A DNA stretch of 38,433 bases from Sphaerobacteraceae bacterium (lineage in GTDB: Bacteria; Chloroflexota; Chloroflexia; Thermomicrobiales; UBA6265): the NCBI GenBank assembly GCA_016781925.1, contig JADDPH010000097.1, positions 1-38,433 on the forward strand, in the 5' to 3' direction. Below are positions 9,204 to 16,824 of the stretch, one piece after another (positions within the stretch are counted from its first letter, which is position 1; the number at the start of each line of letters is the position of its first letter). A program made the translations under genes and the position numbers. The notes below the pieces were generated by a model. That model saw only the letters and a program-made list of their open reading frames with translations, searched no databases and was not told the DNA's origin.

Positions 9204-10121
9204 TTAGACGCCGGGCAGGGCCAGCGCCTCAGTGAACAGCCGCATGAACCGTTCCGCGTCGACAGTGGACGCCACGGCAACGGATCCGGGCCCGACGACG
9301 CGTGTTCTCCCTCGCTCCTCCCCCTCGATTGCCACGCTCACCTGTGCCGGGATGCAGCCGACAAGCATGGGGTCGAACGCGACGGCGAGGGCCAACGGGT
9401 CGTGGAGCTGCACGGCATCGAGATCGCGCTCGACAAACGATCGCCGGCATATTCGAGACACGAGGGTCGGCGCAGCCTCGGTGGCACCGGTGGTCGCTTC
9501 CCACATCGAACGGGGCAGCACCACCTGTTGCGTCACGTCGAGCCCTATCGCGATCAACTGTTTGAACGGCGCGGCGAACACCTGCGCTGCCGCTTCCGGA
9601 TCCACGTAGATGTTGAATTCCGCGGCAGGTGTCACATTGCCAGGCACTGAGAAAGCACCGCCCATGACGATGACCCGGTCGATCAGGTCCGGCAAGCGCG
9701 GCTCGACGTTGAGCGCGATCGCCAGATTCGTCAAGGGTCCCACACAGATTAACGTCATCGCGCCCGGCCGCAGATTAGCCAGGCGCACTATCTCCGCCGG
9801 TCCCCGCGTCGGGCCGAGGGCGCGGTCGCTGATTGGCAGCTCCGCGTTGCCCAATCCGTCGGTTCCATGGACAAAGGCAGCATCCTGATGGGGACGCACC
9901 AGCGGCCGGCTCGCTCCACGATGAACCGGCACGCTAGACGCTCCAAGCCAGTCCAACACGGCCAGCGTATTGGTCGTCGTCCGCTCAACGTCGACGTTGC
10001 CCGCCAGCGTCGTCACCGTGACGAGATCGACCCGCGGCGACGCAACCGCTAGGGCGAGCGCGAGCGCATCATCGATTCCAGTATCGACATCGAGGATGAT
10101 CGGAACGGCCCGTCCGTCCAC
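9204..10121 (-). CDS. Inosine-uridine preferring nucleoside hydrolase
   Basis: It hydrolyses the N-glycosidic bond of ribonucleosides to free base and ribose in salvage pathways. The 305-residue protein carries the calcium-binding signature DVDTGIDDA at residues 11-19, the second typical block TLICVGPLTNLAIAL, VIMGGAF and the AAEFNIYVDPEAA segment with the N-x-x-x-D-P arrangement of the family. GTG at 10121 follows the upstream stop by two bases, with GAGGAGGA overlapping the end of that gene, so it is translationally linked to the ThDP enzyme. The conserved active-site His near the C terminus is probably that in AVQLHDPLALA. Exact base preference cannot be told from sequence. Confidence 0.93.
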   Translation of the reverse strand: MDGRAVPIILDVDTGIDDALALALAVASPRVDLVTVTTLAGNVDVERTTTNTLAVLDWLGASSVPVHRGASRPLVRPHQDAAFVHGTDGLGNAELPISDRALGPTRGPAEIVRLANLRPGAMTLICVGPLTNLAIALNVEPRLPDLIDRVIVMGGAFSVPGNVTPAAEFNIYVDPEAAAQVFAAPFKQLIAIGLDVTQQVVLPRSMWEATTGATEAAPTLVSRICRRSFVERDLDAVQLHDPLALAVAFDPMLVGCIPAQVSVAIEGEERGRTRVVGPGSVAVASTVDAERFMRLFTEALALPGV

Positions 10122-10123
10122 CC

Positions 10124-11857
10124 CTAGCTCGTCCTCCTCGCTCCCCCGGCGACAGCCCGGGCTGCCTCGGCGGCGACCCAGGCAGCCACCGGAGGCGTCT
10201 CGGTGATCTGCGACTCCGTCACCACGTCGAGGAACCAGGGACCACCATCCGAAAAGGCCTCTGCCAGGGCTGGCTCCAGGTCGGCCGGGTCCACCACCTG
10301 TCGCGCCCGCAACCCGAATCCCCGCGCAATCGCGGCGTAATCGACCGGCTCAAAATCAACCCCGAAGTACCGATCCCCGTGGTAAAGATGCTGCAGTTCC
10401 TTGATCCAACCGAACGTGCTATTCGAGCACTGCACGATGGTCACCGGCAGATTGAGGCGGCTCACCGTCTCCAACTCCCCGACCGACATTCCGAAGCTGC
10501 CGTCACCTGTTACGCCCACGATGCGCCGGCCGGGCGCGGCCAGCGCCGCCCCAACCACGCCGGGAATGGCGTAGCCCAGACCGCCATGAGCGCGCGGGAT
10601 CACCGTCGTTCTTCCAGCGCGCCGCACCTCGTACTGAGCCGCCAGGTAGGGAGTTGGGGTGCCGGGATCGGCCACGATCACCGCGTCGTCCTCGACCAAT
10701 GCCCGCAGCGTCCGGATCAGCCGCTGTGGCTTGATCGGCTGGGCGTTGCTTGCCCCTTGTGCGGCTATCTCAGCCCAATACCGATCCCGCTCAGCGCCCA
10801 GAGCATCAATGCGTGCCTGGTTTCGGGCCTTCACGCGATCCGGACCGCTGACAGCAGCCAGCAGGTCGATAAGACCAAGCTTGGCATCTCCAGCCAGCGA
10901 CACGATAGTCCGATAGTTGTTGCCCAGCTCCCGTGGCTCGACATCCAGATGGACGACCGTGGGGCCGCCATGAAGGGTCGGCAGCGTCCACCCATGGGTG
11001 GTCGTCGAATCGGTTCGTGTCCCAATCAGCAGGACCAGGTCCGCGGCGCCTAGGCAGGCGTTCGCGTAAGCCCGGGCGCCATTGCCGCCCACGACCCCGA
11101 TTGCGACAGTGCTCGTCTCTGCAACACTTCCCTTGCCATTGATGGAGGTGGCGACCGGAATATTCAACCCTTCGGCAAGGGCGGTCAGCTCCTCCCAAGC
11201 CCCAGAGGTCAGCACACCACCCCCGGCGACCACCACCGGGCGCTCCGCTCCGGCGATCAGGTCGGCCGCTTGTTGGACGAGTGCTGGGTCCGGCCGGGTC
11301 CGGAGGGCTGGAGCATGGCCAAACGTTGGCACGCCGTACACGGCCGCGTCCGGCGTATCGCCTTCCAGCACGTCGCTCGGCAGGGAGAGATGGACGGCTC
11401 CCGGACGCCCAGCGGTCGCCATGCGCAGCGCCCGGCGGGTCATGTCCGCCATCAACGCGGCGTCATTGACCCGTGCGTTCCAGGTGGTGACGGGGCGGAA
11501 CAACGACTCCTGGTCCAACTCCGTCAAGACCCCTCGACCCTGCTGACCCACTGGGGTGTCAGAGGTCAGGCAGAGGAGCGGAATCGCCGACCCTTGAGCC
11601 TCCGCGACTCCTGGCACGATGTAGGTTGCCCCGCCGCCGCTCGGCCCCTCGCAGACTCCAACGCGACCGCTCACCCGGGCGTAGACATCCGCCATAAACG
11701 AAGCCGAGCGTTCGTCTCGGGTCATGACGTGCCCAATCCGGTGCCGCGCGTCGTTGAGGGCGTCGTAGAAGGCCATCCCGGTGTCCCCAGGTAGCCCGAA
11801 CACATCCTCAACACCACTCTCGATCAGGGTTTCGACCAGTGCCCGAGCTCCCTGCAC
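10124..11857 (-). CDS. Thiamine diphosphate-dependent enzyme, acetolactate synthase large-subunit family
   Basis: A 577-residue ThDP enzyme with the three expected parts: N-terminal Pyr domain with the cofactor-activating Glu49 (RDERSASFMADVYAR), a central domain, and a C-terminal PP domain with the ThDP motif beginning GDGSFGM at 451 and closing at Asn479. Retention of Glu49 argues against glyoxylate carboligase, where that position is Val. There is no small-subunit gene (ilvN) and no ilvC nearby, so it is probably not the biosynthetic acetolactate synthase. Substrate is unknown. GTG at 11857 has GGAGGGAGG upstream. It is cotranscribed with the nucleoside hydrolase gene and lies downstream of glycerate kinase, with its own candidate promoter in the gap. 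Confidence 0.9.
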   Translation of the reverse strand: MQGARALVETLIESGVEDVFGLPGDTGMAFYDALNDARHRIGHVMTRDERSASFMADVYARVSGRVGVCEGPSGGGATYIVPGVAEAQGSAIPLLCLTSDTPVGQQGRGVLTELDQESLFRPVTTWNARVNDAALMADMTRRALRMATAGRPGAVHLSLPSDVLEGDTPDAAVYGVPTFGHAPALRTRPDPALVQQAADLIAGAERPVVVAGGGVLTSGAWEELTALAEGLNIPVATSINGKGSVAETSTVAIGVVGGNGARAYANACLGAADLVLLIGTRTDSTTTHGWTLPTLHGGPTVVHLDVEPRELGNNYRTIVSLAGDAKLGLIDLLAAVSGPDRVKARNQARIDALGAERDRYWAEIAAQGASNAQPIKPQRLIRTLRALVEDDAVIVADPGTPTPYLAAQYEVRRAGRTTVIPRAHGGLGYAIPGVVGAALAAPGRRIVGVTGDGSFGMSVGELETVSRLNLPVTIVQCSNSTFGWIKELQHLYHGDRYFGVDFEPVDYAAIARGFGLRARQVVDPADLEPALAEAFSDGGPWFLDVVTESQITETPPVAAWVAAEAARAVAGGARRTS

Positions 11858-11900
11858 GCTTGCCTCCCTCCGTCCCCGTACCCCGCCTCAAAGAGCGCCG

Positions 11901-11909
11901 ACTATACCA
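11901..11909 (-). promoter_or_regulatory. Extended -10 promoter for the ThDP enzyme gene
   Basis: The minus strand reads CCTGGTATAGTC: TGG joined to TATAGT, about 44 bases before the GTG start. No convincing -35 is seen. It would let the ThDP enzyme and nucleoside hydrolase be expressed separately from glycerate kinase. Confidence 0.5.
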
Positions 11910-11959
11910 GGCGCGGCGCCGCTGGCTGGTGGACCGCCACCTGGAGGATCGCGCGCCTG

Positions 11960-13288
11960 TCAGCCGGTAGGTTCCATCCGCACCGCGAGATACAGATCGT
12001 TGACGTTCGTGCCGGTCGGACCGGGGATGACGAGTCCGCCCGCCGCCTCAAACACCGCCCGACTATCGTTGTCCCGTAGGGCGACCGCGGGATCCACGCC
12101 TTTCGCCCGCGCCCGCCCTACGGTGCCACCATCGGCAATCGCCCCGGCCACGCCAGTCGGGCCGTCCTGGCCATCCGTGGCAAGGCTGGCCACGACCCAC
12201 TGGTCATCTCCACGTTCGTCGAGGGCGATTGCCGCCGCGAGCGCGAATTCCGTGTTGCGTCCTCCGATCCCGCCGCCGCGCACGGTCACGGTCGCCTCGC
12301 CGCCACCGAGCAAGACATCGACATCTGGCCCGGCCCGGTCAGCCGTCTCAACCCATGCCTGCCCCAAATCGGACGCTTCGCCCTGGCGCTCACGCCACTC
12401 CACCCGGACCCGGTGCCCCGCCGCTGCCGCGGTCTCCGCGGCCGCTGCAAGCGCCGCATTGTTGTCGCCAACGACGACAAGCATGTCCGCCCCTGGGTTC
12501 GGAGCCGGTTCCCCCTCCTGATCCCGGGCGGTCCGGAGTACATCGAGGACGGCCGGAGGCACCCGATCCACGAGCCCGTACTTGGCCAAGATCCCCAGCG
12601 CCACCTCAGGCCGCTGCTTGTCGGAGATCGTCGGTCCGCTGGCAATCACTCGCGGATCATTGCCGAGCACGTCGGAGAGCACGAGGGTGACGACCGTAGC
12701 CTGATCTGCCGCCCGCCGTAGCCCGCCGCCCTTTACCAGGCTAAGCGGCGTCCGGACCGCGTTCAGGTCGTCGATTGGCGCGCCTGCCCGGAGCAGCAGA
12801 TCTGTCACCATCGCTAGGTCAGCCACAGTCACTGGCGGACGGGGTGCTTCCAGCAGGGCAGAGCCTCCGCCTGAGATGAGGGCCAGAACCACATCCCCGT
12901 CTCCCAGCCCTGCCACCAACTCCAGGACATCCTGGGTAGCGCGGACACCCCGCGCGTCCAGGATCGGATGGGCCGCCTCGGCCACCCGGACGCGTCGTGG
13001 CCGCTCACCCTCGGCATGTCCATCCTTGGTGATGACCAACCCACCGGACACAAGATCCCCCAGGACGGTCTCTACCCCGAGCGCCATCCCGACGGCGGCC
13101 TTCCCGACCCCGACCGTCACCAACCGACCAGGCACCGGCACCCGCCGCCCGCCGACGACGGCGGCATTCCCATCCCGCTCCAGGTGCCGGCGGACGGCCG
13201 CCGAGGGCTCGACTGCCTCCAGCGCCGCCCGGTACCACGCCTCGATGTTCCGCCGGGCGCCGGCGAGGCCGTGATTCCCCTCAGACAT
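11960..13288 (-). CDS. Glycerate 2-kinase, GckA/TtuD (MOFRL) family
   Basis: It phosphorylates D-glycerate with ATP, in this family normally to 2-phosphoglycerate, feeding glycolate, serine or tartrate breakdown into glycolysis. The 442-residue product shows the nucleotide/substrate motif ALISGGGSALLEAP, GPTISD, and the C-terminal MOFRL domain with GGRNTEFALAAAIAL and LATDGQDGPTGVAGAI. ATG at 13288 is preferred to the TTG immediately before it; AGGGGAACGGGGCGG lies upstream. A two-box promoter is visible about 55 bases upstream. The neighbouring ThDP enzyme invites a glyoxylate-to-glycerate reading, but a tartronate semialdehyde reductase is absent from the window. Confidence 0.93.
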   Translation of the reverse strand: MSEGNHGLAGARRNIEAWYRAALEAVEPSAAVRRHLERDGNAAVVGGRRVPVPGRLVTVGVGKAAVGMALGVETVLGDLVSGGLVITKDGHAEGERPRRVRVAEAAHPILDARGVRATQDVLELVAGLGDGDVVLALISGGGSALLEAPRPPVTVADLAMVTDLLLRAGAPIDDLNAVRTPLSLVKGGGLRRAADQATVVTLVLSDVLGNDPRVIASGPTISDKQRPEVALGILAKYGLVDRVPPAVLDVLRTARDQEGEPAPNPGADMLVVVGDNNAALAAAAETAAAAGHRVRVEWRERQGEASDLGQAWVETADRAGPDVDVLLGGGEATVTVRGGGIGGRNTEFALAAAIALDERGDDQWVVASLATDGQDGPTGVAGAIADGGTVGRARAKGVDPAVALRDNDSRAVFEAAGGLVIPGPTGTNVNDLYLAVRMEPTG

Positions 13289-13342
13289 CAACCGCCCCGT
13301 TCCCCTGAGAACTCAGAGCCCCGCCAGGCAGACCCGAACCGA

Positions 13343-13370
13343 TGTCTACACACATCCACCACAGCCTCAA
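13343..13370 (-). promoter_or_regulatory. Promoter for glycerate kinase
   Basis: On the minus strand TTGAGG and TAGACA are separated by 16 bases, with TGTG just before the -10. The expected start near 13336 leaves a leader of about 48 bases. Confidence 0.5.
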
Positions 13371-13392
13371 CAATGGGAGGGATGGCCGCCGA

Positions 13393-14415
13393 TCAAGCAG
13401 CACCCGACCCCCGCAGCGCCTCCAGCACCTCGGCGAGATCAGGTGGCAGCGGCGCCTCGAAGGTTACGTCGCGGCCATCCATAAGGCGCAATCCCAGCTT
13501 GGCGGCATGTAGGAACTGCCGCGTCACCCGCGGCTCATCGTCGCTTTCGCCCGCAGTGCGGCGGCGCCCGTACACCGGGTCGCCGACGACCGGATGACCG
13601 ATGAACGCCAGGTGCACGCGGATTTGGTGCGTCCGGCCCGTCTCGATCTCCACGTCTAGGAGGGAGGCCGTCGGAAATCGCTCCTGCACCGCGAAGTGGG
13701 TCACCGCCGGACGGCCGCGCGTGATCACCGCCATCCGCTGCCGCTGCGCCGGGTCACGCCCAATGGGGGCGTCAACGGTCGCCTCGTCGTCCACGACGAC
13801 ACCGCTCACCAGTGCGGCGTAACCCTTCCGCACCGAGCGATCGTTCCACTGAGCGACGAGTGCGTTGCGGGCCCGGTCCGTCTTCGCCACGACCATCAGC
13901 CCCGAGGTGTCCTTGTCCAGGCGGTGAACGATGCCAGGCCGGTTCGACCCGGCGATAGCGATATCCGGGGCATGGGCCAGCAACGCATTGACCAGTGTGC
14001 CCCGGGGATGCCCGGGTGCTGGGTGGACCACCATGCCGGCGGCTTTGTTCAGGACGATCAGGTCCGCGTCTTCATGGACGATGTCGAGCGGGATCGCCTC
14101 AGGCTCAAGGGCATCTTCGACCAGGGGTGGAGCGTCCACGACGACCACTTCCCCCGGAGTCATCTTGAAGGCGGCCCTCCGCGGTTCCCCATCCACCCGC
14201 ACCCGGCCGACATCGATGAGTTGTTGGACATATGAGCGGCTGAGGTCCTGGAGCGCCTCGGTCACGAAGCGGTCCAGGCGAACGTTGGTGTGCTCTCGGC
14301 CTGGCCGCAACTCGACCACACCGCCGAGCGTCGCGTCGAACTCCTCGTCGGTCGCCGCAAGCAGTGAATCATCGCCGTCGTCGGGGACCGCATTCAACAT
14401 CGCCGCATCGTCCAT
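13393..14415 (-). CDS. RNA pseudouridine synthase, RluA/RluD family
   Basis: It isomerises uridines of structured RNA; RluD itself modifies helix 69 of 23S rRNA. The 340-residue protein has an S4 RNA-binding domain (about 45-95), then the catalytic domain with HRLDKDTSG at 164-172 (catalytic Asp167) and the closing GRTHQIRVHLAFIGHPVVGDPVYG. The frame continues upstream to 14604, but ATG at 14415 is chosen because GAGGTGA lies five bases away and the upstream sequence is lspA coding. The start is five bases from the lspA stop codon, so the lspA-rluD order common in bacteria is kept here, with likely translational coupling. Confidence 0.94.
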   Translation of the reverse strand: MDDAAMLNAVPDDGDDSLLAATDEEFDATLGGVVELRPGREHTNVRLDRFVTEALQDLSRSYVQQLIDVGRVRVDGEPRRAAFKMTPGEVVVVDAPPLVEDALEPEAIPLDIVHEDADLIVLNKAAGMVVHPAPGHPRGTLVNALLAHAPDIAIAGSNRPGIVHRLDKDTSGLMVVAKTDRARNALVAQWNDRSVRKGYAALVSGVVVDDEATVDAPIGRDPAQRQRMAVITRGRPAVTHFAVQERFPTASLLDVEIETGRTHQIRVHLAFIGHPVVGDPVYGRRRTAGESDDEPRVTRQFLHAAKLGLRLMDGRDVTFEAPLPPDLAEVLEALRGSGAA

Positions 14416-14419
14416 CCCA

Positions 14420-14980
14420 TCACCTCTCGGCCGCCGGTGGAGCAGCAGACGGACGCGGCTCGACGTTTGTAGAAAAATCTTGATCGTCTCCCGGTCGCGC
14501 GGACCCAGACGGCTCGACCATAAGATGCCAGGCAAGCAGCACCACGCCGACGGAGATCGCGCTATCGGCAAGATTGAAGTTTGGCCACACCCCGACCTCG
14601 ACAAAGTCCACCACGTAACCCAGCCGAACCCGGTCCACCAGATTGCCCACCGCGCCGCCCAGCAGCAGACCGATGCTGACGGTCAATACGGTGGACGGCT
14701 CATGGACCGTGAGGTAGTAGACGAGGAGGCCAGCAAGCACGAGGGCAGCTAACACCGTGAGGAGAGCACCCTGGCCTCTCAGGATCCCAAAGGCCGCCCC
14801 GGTATTCTCCCCATACTCCAACGCGAGCACCGGCTCGATGATGCCCCAGCGATGCTGCGGTGCCCGGGGGCCGAGCTGATCCTCCACGACCCACTTCGTG
14901 GCCTGGTCAAGCACCAGCACGGCAAATGAGCCAACCAGGAGCCCAACATGCCGCGGTCGTGTGCGCCCTGTGCCCGTAAT
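14420..14980 (-). CDS. lspA: Lipoprotein signal peptidase (signal peptidase II)
   Basis: An integral membrane aspartyl protease that cuts prolipoprotein signal peptides before the lipidated Cys. Four transmembrane segments are visible, and both catalytic Asp motifs are present: GNLVDRVRLGYVVDF and FNLADSAISVG. The NTGAAFGI block is also typical. The usual start is a problem: the frame is open to 15154 but overlaps the upstream zinc-finger gene, and between that gene's stop and the first membrane segment there is no ATG, GTG or TTG. GGAGGAA at 14989-14983 stands just before an ATT codon at 14980, which I give as the provisional start (186 aa). An ATG at 15097 inside the upstream gene is the alternative. 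A C-terminal tail of about 30 residues is extra. Confidence 0.88.
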   Translation of the reverse strand: MTGTGRTRPRHVGLLVGSFAVLVLDQATKWVVEDQLGPRAPQHRWGIIEPVLALEYGENTGAAFGILRGQGALLTVLAALVLAGLLVYYLTVHEPSTVLTVSIGLLLGGAVGNLVDRVRLGYVVDFVEVGVWPNFNLADSAISVGVVLLAWHLMVEPSGSARPGDDQDFSTNVEPRPSAAPPAAER

Positions 14981-15002
14981 GGTTCCTCCGGGGAGGGGCT
15001 CG

Positions 15003-15392
15003 CTAGCGCCCGGCTCGGAGGGCTTGCTCGCGCTCAATCTGGGACTGGCATTCGATGTCGTAGCGGACGAAAGGAAAGGCTTCCAACCGCTCCGCATTGA
15101 TGGGCTTACCGCACCGTCGGCAGATGCCAAACTCGTCGGTATCCAGACGCTCAAGTGCCTCGGTGACCTGCGCCATCACATCCCGCAGGTCACCACTGAC
15201 GGCCAGGATCCGCTCCTGCTCCATCACGTTGCTGCCATCTTCCGCCAGGTGGTTCCCCAGGCCCCCCAGGTTTTGCTCCTGCTCCGCACCCAGCTGGCGA
15301 AGCTCACTATCAAGCCGGTCCAGATCCGCCTGCACCTCGCTCTGGCGGGCGAGGAGCGAGGCCCGCAAAGACTCCCGTGTCGCCGTATCCAT
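15003..15392 (-). CDS. DksA/TraR-type zinc-finger protein
   Basis: A 129-residue protein of the DksA/TraR/YocK group: a coiled-coil hairpin (about 5-80) followed by a C4-type finger. The finger reads ICRRCGKPI with Cys91 and Cys94; the second pair should be C-x-x-C but is YDIECQ, so Asp112 replaces the third Cys and Cys115 is kept. Proteins of this type bind RNA polymerase through the secondary channel or have unknown roles. ATG at 15392 is chosen because the longer frame overlaps murG; ATG 15440 is possible but lacks a ribosome site. It heads the operon with lspA and rluD. Confidence 0.85.
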   Translation of the reverse strand: MDTATRESLRASLLARQSEVQADLDRLDSELRQLGAEQEQNLGGLGNHLAEDGSNVMEQERILAVSGDLRDVMAQVTEALERLDTDEFGICRRCGKPINAERLEAFPFVRYDIECQSQIEREQALRAGR

Positions 15393-15485
15393 ATCCTCGA
15401 CCGTTTCCCCTTTCTCGCGACGCGCTCTATCCCGGATCATCACCGGAGGCGATCCAGTGAAGCCACGTCGCGGCACGTCCGGCCG

Positions 15486-15513
15486 ATGGTAGCACAGCGC
15501 TTGTCGGAGTCGA
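15486..15513 (-). promoter_or_regulatory. Promoter for the zinc-finger-lspA-rluD operon
   Basis: On the minus strand TCGACT and TACCAT are 16 bases apart, and the -10 is preceded by TGTGC, a TGn extension. The start would be near 15479, about 87 bases before the ATG. Confidence 0.5.
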
Positions 15514-15537
15514 CCGGCGGGGAGCCTGGAGCCCTCG

Positions 15538-15543
15538 TATACT
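15538..15543 (+). promoter_or_regulatory. Candidate -10 box for murG
   Basis: TATACT lies 65 bases before the murG ATG, facing away from the zinc-finger operon promoter about 50 bases to its left. There is no recognisable -35 at the normal distance. Confidence 0.4.
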
Positions 15544-15608
15544 CCCGTCCGAACGGCACGCGGCATCCATGATGAGCGGTGGCGGGCAGGGACCGAATCG
15601 GGGGATCG

Positions 15609-16778
15609 ATGAGCGATGATCCGCTCCGCATCATCATTGCCGGCGGCGGGACTGGGGGGCATGTCCTACCGGCACTGGCCGTGATGGAAGAACTGCGGGC
15701 ACGTGATCTGGCGCTCCAACCGCTCTGGATCGGCAGCACTACTGGCGTGGAACGCGAATCAGCGCAACGAGCCGGGATTCCCTACCAGGCCATCGCCACC
15801 GGAAAGCTGCGGCGTTACCTGTCTATCCAGACGCCAGTGGACGCCGCGCGCATCCCGCTCGGGGCGGTGCAGGCCTGGCAGCACGTTCGACGGCATCGGC
15901 CCCACGTGGTGCTCAGCACGGGCGGCTTTGTCAGCGTCCCGACAGTGCTTGCCGCCTCCCGGCTCGCTCCGGTCCTAACTCACGAACAGACCGCGATCCT
16001 CGGTCTCGCCACCCGGCTGAACGCACGGTTGGCCGAGGTCTTGGCCGTCTCCTACGACGAGACCGCCGCCGTCGCTGCCTCTCGCCACCAGCGAGTGGTC
16101 GTCACCGGCAACCCGGTCCGCGCCTCGCTTCGCCTCGGAGATGCCAGCCGGGGCCGCGCCCAGTTCGGGTTCACGGAAGGCTTACCGCTGCTGTACGTCA
16201 CCGGCGGGGCCCGGGGCGCAACGCCGCTGAATGAGCGGATCGCCGCGCTCCTCCCGAACCTGCTGCACCAGTGCCAAATCCTGCACCAGACCGGACCAGC
16301 CTCCGCCAATGCGGACGCCGCCCATCTGGCACGCCTTCGACACAATCTTCCTGAGCCGTTACGATCGCGTTATCACGTCGTCGAATTCGTGCGTGATGAA
16401 TTGCCAGATGTCTACGCCGCGACGGACCTTGTCCTCAGCCGGGCCGGCGCCGGCACCGTGGCGGAGCTTGCCTATCTCGGCAAGCCCGCTGTGCTCATCC
16501 CCTTACCCGGCGCCGGGGGAGACGAGCAGACTCGGAACGGGCGGATTCTCGCGGAAGCGGGCGCGGCGATCCTTCTCCCGCAGGACGAGGCAACCCCGGA
16601 ACGCCTCAGGGAGATGCTGGGAAGCCTCGTGGGCGATCGGAAACGCTTGGAGGACATGGGCCAACGGGCACAGCGGATTGGCCGGCCGGATGCGGCAGCC
16701 CGGCTGGCCGACGAACTCCTGCGCCTCGCCCGCTGGGACAATCGACACCTAACACCAAGGCAACACAGCCCAGGCTAG
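15609..16778 (+). CDS. murG: UDP-N-acetylglucosamine--MurNAc-pentapeptide transferase MurG
   Basis: It adds GlcNAc to lipid I at the inner face of the membrane to make lipid II for peptidoglycan. The 389-residue GT-B glycosyltransferase has GGGTGGHVLPALAV (from residue 12), HEQTAILGLATRLNA in place of the usual HEQN block, VTGGARGATPLNE, and the donor-binding segment SRAGAGTVAELAYLGKP followed by GGDEQTRNGRILAEAGAA. ATG at 15609 with GGGGA upstream is preferred to the GTG at 15579. The gene is alone, outside any mur/fts cluster, which is unusual for murG; a MurG-like paralogue acting on another lipid-linked sugar is possible. Confidence 0.88.
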   Translation: MSDDPLRIIIAGGGTGGHVLPALAVMEELRARDLALQPLWIGSTTGVERESAQRAGIPYQAIATGKLRRYLSIQTPVDAARIPLGAVQAWQHVRRHRPHVVLSTGGFVSVPTVLAASRLAPVLTHEQTAILGLATRLNARLAEVLAVSYDETAAVAASRHQRVVVTGNPVRASLRLGDASRGRAQFGFTEGLPLLYVTGGARGATPLNERIAALLPNLLHQCQILHQTGPASANADAAHLARLRHNLPEPLRSRYHVVEFVRDELPDVYAATDLVLSRAGAGTVAELAYLGKPAVLIPLPGAGGDEQTRNGRILAEAGAAILLPQDEATPERLREMLGSLVGDRKRLEDMGQRAQRIGRPDAAARLADELLRLARWDNRHLTPRQHSPG

Positions 16779-16824
16779 GGTCACGCCAGCGGATCGGCAC
16801 CAAAGCAAGTCAATCCGAGTGGAC

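Noticed and set aside
10124-11857. Glyoxylate carboligase (gcl) identity for the ThDP enzyme
   Set aside because: The activating Glu49 is present; true carboligases have a hydrophobic residue there.
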